DNA of 8,828 bases from positions 1-8,828 of the forward strand of contig WFSH01000192.1 of the NCBI GenBank assembly GCA_015486145.1, given 5' to 3'. The stretch comes from Mesoaciditogaceae bacterium (GTDB taxonomy: Bacteria > Thermotogota > Thermotogae > Mesoaciditogales > Mesoaciditogaceae). The translations under genes and the position numbers were made by a program. This document shows, piece after piece, positions 1-6,694 of this stretch. The notes beneath the pieces are model-generated. The model was not told where the DNA came from. It did not search any database and saw only the letters and a program-made list of their open reading frames with translations. Positions within the stretch are counted from its first letter, which is position 1; each line of letters opens with the position of its first letter.

Positions 1-512
1 CGCTCAATTCCAACCCTTTCTTCAACACCAGCAGTGTAATAGTGTTTAATTTCACGCATTTCAGTTACAAGATCGGCCTTATTCATGATTTTTGGTGTGG
101 CATATCTTCCTGTTATAACAAGTTCTGTACCCTTCGCCTTTAAATCCATAAGCTTTAGAACTTCTTCTTCTTTTACAAGGCCAAAATACACGGCCACATT
201 CAGTTCATCTAACACAACGAGATCGTAATCACCACTTGTTAATTTTCCTCTTGCAAATTCGAGAGTTTTTTTTGCAGCTTCTATATCTTCTTTTGAGGGC
301 TTTCCAATTATAAATTCTGGTCTGCCGCCTTGAAAGAATTCTATATTCAACTTTTCGAATATTTTCATTTCGCTCGTGTAAAGTCCCTTGATAAATTGAA
401 CAAAACAAACTTTTAAGCCAGCTCCACTTGCACGCATGGTTAGTCCTATCGCAGCAGTTGTTTTTCCTTTTCCATTGCCCGTATAAACTTGTACATATCC
501 TCTTTTCAACAC
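1..512 (-). CDS. cobO: corrinoid adenosyltransferase (CobO/BtuR family), C-terminal end cut by window
   Basis: Transfers the adenosyl group of ATP to reduced corrinoid, giving adenosylcobalamin or its precursors in the cytoplasm. My translation starts MLKRGYVQVYTGNGKGKTTA, with the P-loop GNGKGKTT typical of the CobO/BtuR (CobA) type. Further on come FVQFIKG, FQGGRPEF, the Walker-B-like VVLDELNVAV, VITGRYA and the end-of-family stretch EIKHYYTAGVEERVGIE. About 170 codons are visible, which is near full family length, so only a few residues and the stop are missing on the left. The start is GTG at 512 or the adjacent in-frame TTG at 509; both sit just after GGGGTGATC, a good match to the 16S 3' end. 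It follows metH in the same direction after 180 bp and may have its own promoter (603-611). MetH uses methylcobalamin rather than adenosylcobalamin, so the link is shared corrinoid supply, not a direct step. Confidence 0.95.
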   Translation of the reverse strand, partial: MLKRGYVQVYTGNGKGKTTAAIGLTMRASGAGLKVCFVQFIKGLYTSEMKIFEKLNIEFFQGGRPEFIIGKPSKEDIEAAKKTLEFARGKLTSGDYDLVVLDELNVAVYFGLVKEEEVLKLMDLKAKGTELVITGRYATPKIMNKADLVTEMREIKHYYTAGVEERVGIE

Positions 513-602
513 GATCACCCCAATTCTGAATTTATAGATTCCGATCAATTCTGTGAGAATAATCACCCGGTTAACCAAACACAAATAAAAAAAGAACTAC
601 CA

Positions 603-611
603 ATTATACCA
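603..611 (-). promoter_or_regulatory. possible extended -10 promoter for cobO
   Basis: On the minus strand this reads TGGTATAAT, a perfect TGn plus TATAAT extended -10. The hexamer 17 bases upstream (GAGAAA) is a poor -35, which extended -10 promoters tolerate. Transcription would begin near 596 and leave a leader of about 85 bases before cobO. The rest of the 513-692 gap shows no convincing terminator for metH, no B12-box riboswitch core (the interval is also too short) and no ORF. It holds only the small palindrome GGTTAACC at 569-576. Prediction from motif alone. Confidence 0.45.
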
Positions 612-692
612 TTTCAAAAACATGGTTTCTCCGGTAACGTGGATAATATCGAAAGTCTACACGAAAACTGTAATCACGCTGAGTTAAAATTG

Positions 693-3011
693 TTAACCCT
701 TGCTTCCTTTCAACATTCCAAGATACTTCAAGGCATCTGTTGCACTCCTTGCGTAAAAATCAGCCCCGAGTTCTTTGGCCAACTCTTCATTCAATGATGC
801 CCCACCCACTACCACAGGAAGTTCTATCTTTTGTTTTTTAAGCTCGTCGGTAACTTCTTTTATTTTAGGCGCCGTTGTTGTCATCATCGCAGAAAGTCCC
901 AACATAAGTGGTCGTTCTTTTTTGACAACATCAACGATCCTCTCAGCAGGAACATCTCTTCCCATATCGACAACTTGATACCCTGCACTCTTGACCACCG
1001 CAGCTACTATGTTTTTGCCTATATCATGAACGTCTCCTTTTACAGTGGCTATCACAAATTTCCCGGAGCTTTTTTGATGAGTGAACAAAGATTGCACTTT
1101 CTCAAAGGCCTTTTGGGCTGTTTGAGCTGCAAGTATAAGTTGTGGTAAGAATATCTTCGATTTATCGTACATCTTCCCCACTTCATCCATGGCAGGCCTA
1201 AGATAATTCTCGATGACTTCCATGGGAGCTTCATCTTTTAGAATAACGTCTATTTTTTCGAGAAGTTTTTTTTCATCACCTGAAAGGATGAGTCCGATCA
1301 AACTGTTGGAATCTTTGGTTTCTTCTTGAATCTTCAACTCTTTTCCATTTAATATCAACGTAGAGCGTAAAATCCCCATCACGATCTCATCCAACGGATT
1401 AAGTATGGCTGCGCTTAACCCTTCGGATACAGCTACAGATAAAAATGAAGCGTTGATATACGATCTTTCAGGCATGCCAAAAGATATGTTGGATAAGCCT
1501 ACCATGCTTTTCAGACCGTTGTCTTTCAAATAAGCTATAGCGTTCAACGTATCCTGAGGAGGGGAGCCTGCGCCAACTGCGAGAATAACGGGGTCAAAAA
1601 TGATTCTGTTTTGTGGGAAATTATAACTTTCGGCGATTCTTAATCCACGGTCAATTGCGCTTTTCCTTTCTTTAAAAGAAGTTGGAACATGCTCTCCCAT
1701 AGCCAAAACAACGAGAATTCCACCATACTTTTGGGCCAATCTTATCTTCGTCAGCATTTCTTTTTCCACCACACGCGTGGAATTAATGAGAGGACGACCG
1801 GGATATTCTCTGAGTACCTTTTCAAGGGCTTCTAAAAGCTGAATATCAATTGATATCGGCATCTCAATCTTGTAAGCAATGGAATTAACCACTTCGGTCA
1901 TATAATCCACAGAAACAAACTGTTCAAGGCCAAAGTTCACATCCAGCACATCAGCATGGGCATTTTTCTGCTTCTTAGCTATCTCCATAATTTTTTCCAA
2001 ATTGGAATTTCTCATCGCCATCTGAAGTTTTTTCCTGCCAGCGGGATTTATTCTTTCTCCGATTGCAACGAATTCCTTGAAATCAACGATCTTTGATGGT
2101 GAAGAAATGGCAAAAACTTTCCTTGGCTTTTCTTCAATTGGAGCCCTTTTGCCAACTTTCTTTGATATCATGGCCGTGTATTTTGGACTTGAGCCACAGC
2201 AAGAACCTATTATGTTGGCTTTCGACTCCCAAAATGAATCTGTATGAATGGCAAAATCTTGGGGACCAACTGGATACCGGACGTTACCATGATGTAAAAT
2301 CGGAGAGCCAGCATCTGGTTCAACAACCAACAACTTTTCGGAGTACTTGGACATCTCTTCAAAGATTGGTAAGATCTCCTGTGGACCCAAAGAACAATTT
2401 GTTCCTATTGCATCCACATCCAAATCGTTAAAAGTTAAAGCAAAATTCATGGGATCTGTTCCCGTAAGAGACCTGGCATTTTCGTTAAAGGTCATGTTTG
2501 CTATTAGAAAAATATCCTTGGACAATTCACGAACTGCCAAAGTCGCAGCTTTAAGTTCAAGTATGTCACTGAACGTCTCGAGTATAATGGCATCCACCCC
2601 TTTGTGTAAAAGAATGGAAGCGGTTCTTTTGAAATTCTCAAAGTAATCGTCAAAAGTTGCCTTACCTATTGGAATTGGGAGCTCACCAGTTGGACCTATA
2701 TCACCAAATATTAACGCTTCGCTTGACGCTTTTCTTGCCACATCAACTGCCCGAGAAACTATCTCATCGTGATGTTGCTCAAGACCGTACTTCGCGAGTT
2801 TCATGGGATTAGCACCAAATGTACAAGTGAGAATCGCATTTGCCCCCGCCATCACGTAGTCAGCGTGAAGTTTTTTGATCACGCTTGGCTTTTCTAAAAC
2901 AATTTGCTCTGGTGGAGCATCATATCCCATCCTTGATAATTCTGTCCCATAAGCTCCATCAAGTACTAAGACCCTTTCTTTCAAAATTCTTTTAAGCTCT
3001 GCTCTTTTCAA
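693..3011 (-). CDS. metH: cobalamin-dependent methionine synthase, core enzyme without reactivation domain
   Basis: Transfers the methyl group of 5-methyltetrahydrofolate through cobalamin to homocysteine, giving methionine. The 772 residues hold, in order: a homocysteine-binding barrel (about 1-295) with zinc ligands Cys206 (TNCSLGP) and Cys271-Cys272 (GSCCGSS); a pterin/folate barrel (about 310-560, entry AIGERINPAGR, later DVNFG and NISFGMPER); a helical cobalamin cap (about 570-645, with FLPQLILAAQTA); and a Rossmann B12 domain with the GDVHDIGKN motif, His662 being the lower cobalt ligand, plus GLSAMM and VVGGA. It ends there, so the E. coli-type C-terminal reactivation domain is absent; that function is the next gene upstream. 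This is the Thermotoga maritima TM0268-type layout and length. The start is TTG at 3011, overlapping the upstream stop as TTGA, with a GGGTGGT ribosome site four bases away; this suggests translational coupling. Confidence 0.97.
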   Translation of the reverse strand: MKRAELKRILKERVLVLDGAYGTELSRMGYDAPPEQIVLEKPSVIKKLHADYVMAGANAILTCTFGANPMKLAKYGLEQHHDEIVSRAVDVARKASSEALIFGDIGPTGELPIPIGKATFDDYFENFKRTASILLHKGVDAIILETFSDILELKAATLAVRELSKDIFLIANMTFNENARSLTGTDPMNFALTFNDLDVDAIGTNCSLGPQEILPIFEEMSKYSEKLLVVEPDAGSPILHHGNVRYPVGPQDFAIHTDSFWESKANIIGSCCGSSPKYTAMISKKVGKRAPIEEKPRKVFAISSPSKIVDFKEFVAIGERINPAGRKKLQMAMRNSNLEKIMEIAKKQKNAHADVLDVNFGLEQFVSVDYMTEVVNSIAYKIEMPISIDIQLLEALEKVLREYPGRPLINSTRVVEKEMLTKIRLAQKYGGILVVLAMGEHVPTSFKERKSAIDRGLRIAESYNFPQNRIIFDPVILAVGAGSPPQDTLNAIAYLKDNGLKSMVGLSNISFGMPERSYINASFLSVAVSEGLSAAILNPLDEIVMGILRSTLILNGKELKIQEETKDSNSLIGLILSGDEKKLLEKIDVILKDEAPMEVIENYLRPAMDEVGKMYDKSKIFLPQLILAAQTAQKAFEKVQSLFTHQKSSGKFVIATVKGDVHDIGKNIVAAVVKSAGYQVVDMGRDVPAERIVDVVKKERPLMLGLSAMMTTTAPKIKEVTDELKKQKIELPVVVGGASLNEELAKELGADFYARSATDALKYLGMLKGSKG

Positions 3012-3607
3012 TTAGACCACCCTATAAACGCAGATATCGTTTTTCTTGGCACAAATGTAAAACTTTCGCCGTTACACTTGACTGAAATATAATTACCCAA
3101 CTTCTTGTAAAACCACAAATTTAGGCTTATTGGCAAATCCGCATAACCTGGAGAAATTCTCGCACTTCCTTTCAGCTCCGTTTCGTTTCTCAACATCCCA
3201 TCAACATATCTCACGGCAAATTCTATCATTTCCGACCCAATGGCATCTAAAGCAAAAGACTCAACCTCTTTTCCGTTCTTGTGAAGTCTCGAGATTTCTT
3301 CGTCTATTTTACTTCCCAGTGTTGCAAGTAAAATGGATATTTTCACACTTTTCTTTAATTGAGATCGTGCAAGATTTCCAGGTATTTTTATCTCGTCGAT
3401 TTTGATTTCCTCGTTTTCTACCAACACAGCATAATCGTCAACAACAACCACAGGCTTCGAAATTTTTAAAGCACTCTCATGTACTTTCTCGTAAACATCT
3501 TTGAATTCACCCGGAATCTTTCCAAGTCCTTTAAATCCCATTCTCGCTGCTATAACTCTTTCTGGAACTTTTATATCGTAAGGAGAAATGTTAAAAATTC
3601 GCACCAT
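3008..3607 (-). CDS. methionine synthase reactivation protein (stand-alone MetH activation domain)
   Basis: Predicted to bind S-adenosylmethionine and assist reductive methylation of MetH when its cobalamin has oxidised to cob(II)alamin. In E. coli this is the C-terminal domain of MetH; here it is a separate 199-residue protein, as in T. maritima TM0269. Supporting motifs are ARISPGYADLP (150-159; SPGY at 152-155), the counterpart of the SAM-binding RxxPGY motif, and the closing FVPRKTISAFIGW, typical of the stand-alone family. The N-terminal part (ISPYDIKVPERVIAARMGF) also fits that family. The start is ATG at 3607, preceded by AAGGTGG four bases away. It follows metF after 57 bases with no hairpin and overlaps metH by 4 bases. 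No flavodoxin or reductase gene is in the window, so the electron donor is unknown. Confidence 0.92.
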   Translation of the reverse strand: MVRIFNISPYDIKVPERVIAARMGFKGLGKIPGEFKDVYEKVHESALKISKPVVVVDDYAVLVENEEIKIDEIKIPGNLARSQLKKSVKISILLATLGSKIDEEISRLHKNGKEVESFALDAIGSEMIEFAVRYVDGMLRNETELKGSARISPGYADLPISLNLWFYKKLGNYISVKCNGESFTFVPRKTISAFIGWSN

Positions 3608-3664
3608 CTTGCCACCTTCTTGCTTTTCTGGTTATTTTAGCACGTACTTCCCCAATCATAGTTT

Positions 3665-4621
3665 TTATTTTTTCCCAAATACCGCTTCCAACAAGCTTCT
3701 CGCTGATTTTCCACGGCCCATGGTGAATACATGTACTCCTGGCGCTCCATTGGCCAGTAATTTGTCCACGAGTTTTGCCATATAAGATATTCCCACTTTC
3801 CATTCTTCTTTTGGGGTTTTTGCCTCCTCCATTGAATTTAAGAGAATTTGCGGAATATCCACAAAAAACCTCTTTGGTATTCTTCTCAGAGACTTCGAGC
3901 TCACAACAGGCTTAATTCCAGGAATAATTGCTACTTTTATTCCCGCATTGCGTGTCAGTTCCACAAATCTCTTATAAACCTCAAAGCTGAAAAACATTTG
4001 AGTGATGATGTAATCAGCTCCCGCATCGACTTTTTCTTTAAGGCGCGTTATATTATCGTAAAGATTTGGTGCTTCATGATGTTTCTCGGGATATCCAGCC
4101 ACCCCTATACAAAAATCAGTTGAAACTGCATTCTCAATGGGATAAAGATATACCCCCCTGTTCATGTTTGCAATCTGTTCTACAAGTTCTTTGGCGTACC
4201 TCCATTCATCTTGAGATGGTCCAAAATTTTCGTCATAGCTCGGATCTCCTCTTATGACAAAAACGTTATTTATTCCCAGATAATTCAACTCTATAAGTAT
4301 ATCTTCAAGGCGATATTTCGTGTGACCGGCACATATAAGATGGGGAACTACTTCCAAATTTTTGTATCTGTGCTTTATCGCGGCGCATAATCCAATTGTT
4401 CCTGGCCTTTTGCTCAAGGGAACTTTAACGATCTTGCCGTTTATTTCCTTATAATCAATCTTTGAAGGATGATTGGTAACGTTTACAAACTGGGGAGAAA
4501 AATCCAACAAGTAATCAACTGCTCTAAATACTTCTTCTACGGAACTCCCGCGTGGTGGTGGTATAAATTCTAACGAAATTACCGGACTCTCTGACTTACC
4601 CAAAACATCAGAAATTTTCAT
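3665..4621 (-). CDS. metF: methylenetetrahydrofolate reductase
   Basis: Reduces 5,10-methylenetetrahydrofolate to 5-methyltetrahydrofolate, the methyl donor for MetH; FAD-dependent barrel enzyme of the cytoplasm. The 318-residue protein shows the family motifs in order: SLEFIPPPRG with the catalytic Glu18, VNVTNHPS, VVPHLICAG (92-99), VIRGDPSYD (RGDP at 124-127), CIGVAGYPEKHHEAPN (171-186), DYIITQMFFS with the folate-site Gln208, IPGIKPV (233-239) and GVHVFTMGR near the end. Length is close to that of bacterial MetF. The start is ATG at 4621, four bases after GGAGGT; that ribosome site lies in the last codons of the upstream gene, whose stop is only 2 bases away, so coupling is likely. In some anaerobes MetF works with MetV or other electron partners; none is seen here. 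Confidence 0.96.
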   Translation of the reverse strand: MKISDVLGKSESPVISLEFIPPPRGSSVEEVFRAVDYLLDFSPQFVNVTNHPSKIDYKEINGKIVKVPLSKRPGTIGLCAAIKHRYKNLEVVPHLICAGHTKYRLEDILIELNYLGINNVFVIRGDPSYDENFGPSQDEWRYAKELVEQIANMNRGVYLYPIENAVSTDFCIGVAGYPEKHHEAPNLYDNITRLKEKVDAGADYIITQMFFSFEVYKRFVELTRNAGIKVAIIPGIKPVVSSKSLRRIPKRFFVDIPQILLNSMEEAKTPKEEWKVGISYMAKLVDKLLANGAPGVHVFTMGRGKSARSLLEAVFGKK

Positions 4622-4623
4622 CT

Positions 4624-5361
4624 CTACCTCCCAACAAAATGCACATTTTCGCCGGCGCTTCCCAACACATCTTTTATGATCACGACTATGCCTCCAGGGC
4701 CACCTTGAAATCTCTTCAGTACTTTTTTCACATCATCTTTTGTTCTCACTTCGTTGCAACACCTCGTGGCTAAACTATCGGCAATGGCGGCATCTTTAAA
4801 GATCACGGTGACGGCATCGGCAGCCCCAAAGCTGAGTGAATGGCCAATTGTCGCAGATGAAGTACACACGCCACATGGAGTTTCGTTCCCTTCAATTTTT
4901 AAAACCACTTTGCCATTCAGCGGAGATTTTCCAGAAAAAATTTCGACGGTGATCGGCAATTCAACTTTTAAAAATATATCTCCACCATTTTCAACCACCA
5001 CTTCTTTTGCACCTGCTTCAATGAGCAAATACCCCACCCTTTGTGCTATTGCACCCGCGACCGCCGCCATTGGACCAACCTTTGCTTCTAAGCCAGCCTT
5101 TAACATATGTCTTACCGTTTTAGGCGCGTCTGGATCGTATGGAAGTGGCAACAATGAAGTGTAAAATTCGGGATGTCTTAGGGCGTATTTCGTAATTTCA
5201 TCTCTGGCATCCCTGACCTCTCTATCTACGATTTTAACAAAATCCTTGGAAAAAGATTTCTTGTCAACTCCTATCCACAGATCGGTTTCTCCTCTTCTGA
5301 GGATGAAAGATTTGAATCTTTTCCCCATTGAACTTCTGTAAAATCTTTCAGTGTACATCAT
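4624..5361 (-). CDS. UPF0280 (COG2122, ApbE-like) protein, likely helper in sulfide assimilation into homocysteine
   Basis: The 245-residue protein carries the UPF0280 signatures: KVGPMAAVAGAIAQ (94-107), VVVENGGDIFL (121-131), PCGVCTSSATIGHSLSFG (162-179), ADAVTVIFKDAAIADSLAT (181-199) and then Cys201-Cys202. The family resembles ApbE flavin transferases in fold, but its biochemical activity is not settled. From the literature as I recall it, the COG2122 protein of Methanosarcina acetivorans is needed for efficient sulfide use in homocysteine synthesis together with the COG1900 and ferredoxin proteins. Its place directly after the COG1900-ferredoxin gene here supports the same role. The start is ATG at 5361 (a second ATG follows at 5358) after AGGGA; it overlaps the upstream gene by 14 bases. 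No signal peptide or membrane segment is apparent. The family call is firm; the function is inferred. Confidence 0.9.
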   Translation of the reverse strand: MMYTERFYRSSMGKRFKSFILRRGETDLWIGVDKKSFSKDFVKIVDREVRDARDEITKYALRHPEFYTSLLPLPYDPDAPKTVRHMLKAGLEAKVGPMAAVAGAIAQRVGYLLIEAGAKEVVVENGGDIFLKVELPITVEIFSGKSPLNGKVVLKIEGNETPCGVCTSSATIGHSLSFGAADAVTVIFKDAAIADSLATRCCNEVRTKDDVKKVLKRFQGGPGGIVVIIKDVLGSAGENVHFVGR

Positions 5362-6694
5362 TGTCTTCCCTCATTTTTAGCAATCCCAAAGGACAAACAT
5401 CTACACACAGTCCACAATCGGTACAAAATGTTTTGTTGAATCCTACTTCGTTATTTTCATCAAAAAAGAGAGCATCTGTTGGACACACACCTACGCAACT
5501 ACCGCAGTTTATGCACGTTTCTGTGATGACATTTTTATTCTTGGAATTTTTTTCTCTCACCTTTAACCTGTTCAACGTAGAATTTCGTGGGAGATTTTCT
5601 ACCGGTTTGGTCAGCGTAAAATCACCACGTAGGATTTGATCTCTCAATTTCTCGGCAATTTGTTTTGATTTTTGTAGACTCGTGAGGGTTCCGGTTTTAA
5701 TCCTATTACCGTTGAATTCCAAGGTACCAGATTGCAACACCTTGTAATTTGTCTTACCAACCGGTAAGTGTCCTTCAGTTCCGTAATCAAAGATCACAGT
5801 TTCAATATTTTCGTTTCTTATCGAAACCCTTTTAGCCATATCCACATCAACTATGGGAATGGCAATTCCAATGCCAACGTAAAGAGTCACTCCATATCCT
5901 TTAACATAAGCGGCTTTTAGAAATGATGGATCCATTTCTTTTGCATTTCCAATTACCGCAATTGTTCTGGCAGGCGCAACGGGAATTTCATGGTTATTTG
6001 TATTTACTTCTGTGTTGAATTGTGTTCCGTTCCACACAATGTATCCTTGAGCACCACACAAAAAAATTCTCGTTCCTATGCCAATTGTCCTCATTTCTGG
6101 ATCGTTCAAGAGTGGACTTAATTCTCCAGAAGTCGCGTACATGGCGTTCCCAAAATTGGGAAGCAATTTCCCCATGTATGTGTACATAACCCTTTCCGTT
6201 CCATTGACAGCTACGCCGTAATTTTGATACGCATTTCGCGGATTAAAAAGGTAAAATTCGTTGATCTCATCTTTGTTCACGTAAGTGTCTATGTGTTTTC
6301 TTGGATAGCAATCTGTTCCTTTCGCCTCTGCAATAAGATGCACATCATTGCCAGTGATCAACTCTTCTATTACATGAGCTCCACCGTATCCTTTTTTCTT
6401 ACTTGACTCAGATGTCGCACCTATGTACGCATCAACAGCGGCTAAGCCTGAATAGACTTCCACATCGTTCATCGTTATTTTTTCCATTCTTATCGGTGGA
6501 GAGGCATGTCCAAAGTTCACAATCGCACCGCTTGAACACATTGGTGAAAAAGTTCCGGTGGTCACAACGTCTACTTGGTTGAATATTTCGCGAGGAGAGT
6601 GATCTTCTCCCATCCGTGAAACTTCCTCAGCTGTCAACACAACGGCCTGACCTTTTCTTATTTTATCGTTTATTTCTTCAAAAGTTCTAACCAT
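5348..6694 (-). CDS. homocysteine biosynthesis protein (DUF39/COG1900) fused to a 2x[4Fe-4S] ferredoxin domain
   Basis: Predicted to make homocysteine from aspartate semialdehyde and sulfide with reducing electrons, the route described in methanogens. The 448-residue protein has a long DUF39 domain (about 1-370) with conserved-looking cysteines Cys53 (FSPMCSSGAIVNFGH), Cys129 (EAKGTDCYPRKH) and Cys213 (FLCGAQGYIVWNGTQ). A C-terminal bacterial-type ferredoxin follows: Cys394-397-400 with Cys404-Pro, and Cys424-427-430 with Cys434-Pro, enough for two [4Fe-4S] clusters. In methanogens the ferredoxin is usually a separate neighbour, so the fusion supplies the electron module in cis. The start is ATG at 6694, seven bases after GAGGAGG; a start 36 bases further upstream is open but has no such site. 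It overlaps the aspartokinase stop by 8 bases and UPF0280 by 14. Domain assignment is strong; the reaction is by homology. Confidence 0.92.
   Translation of the reverse strand: MVRTFEEINDKIRKGQAVVLTAEEVSRMGEDHSPREIFNQVDVVTTGTFSPMCSSGAIVNFGHASPPIRMEKITMNDVEVYSGLAAVDAYIGATSESSKKKGYGGAHVIEELITGNDVHLIAEAKGTDCYPRKHIDTYVNKDEINEFYLFNPRNAYQNYGVAVNGTERVMYTYMGKLLPNFGNAMYATSGELSPLLNDPEMRTIGIGTRIFLCGAQGYIVWNGTQFNTEVNTNNHEIPVAPARTIAVIGNAKEMDPSFLKAAYVKGYGVTLYVGIGIAIPIVDVDMAKRVSIRNENIETVIFDYGTEGHLPVGKTNYKVLQSGTLEFNGNRIKTGTLTSLQKSKQIAEKLRDQILRGDFTLTKPVENLPRNSTLNRLKVREKNSKNKNVITETCINCGSCVGVCPTDALFFDENNEVGFNKTFCTDCGLCVDVCPLGLLKMREDNDVH

Noticed and set aside
513..692. B12 riboswitch or metH terminator
   Set aside because: No B12-box, too short for the aptamer, and no stem followed by a T run on the minus strand.
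489..797. Plus-strand ORF of 102 codons
   Set aside because: Runs antisense across the cobO start, the gap and the metH end. No ribosome site, no recognisable domain, and the minus-strand genes are certain.
3591..3803. Minus-strand ORF of 70 codons across the metF end
   Set aside because: Overlaps metF in another frame and the start of the reactivation protein; no family resemblance.
4754..5164. Plus-strand ORF of 136 codons opposite the UPF0280 gene
   Set aside because: Antisense shadow of a clearly conserved protein; Ser/Thr/Pro-rich composition typical of such shadows.
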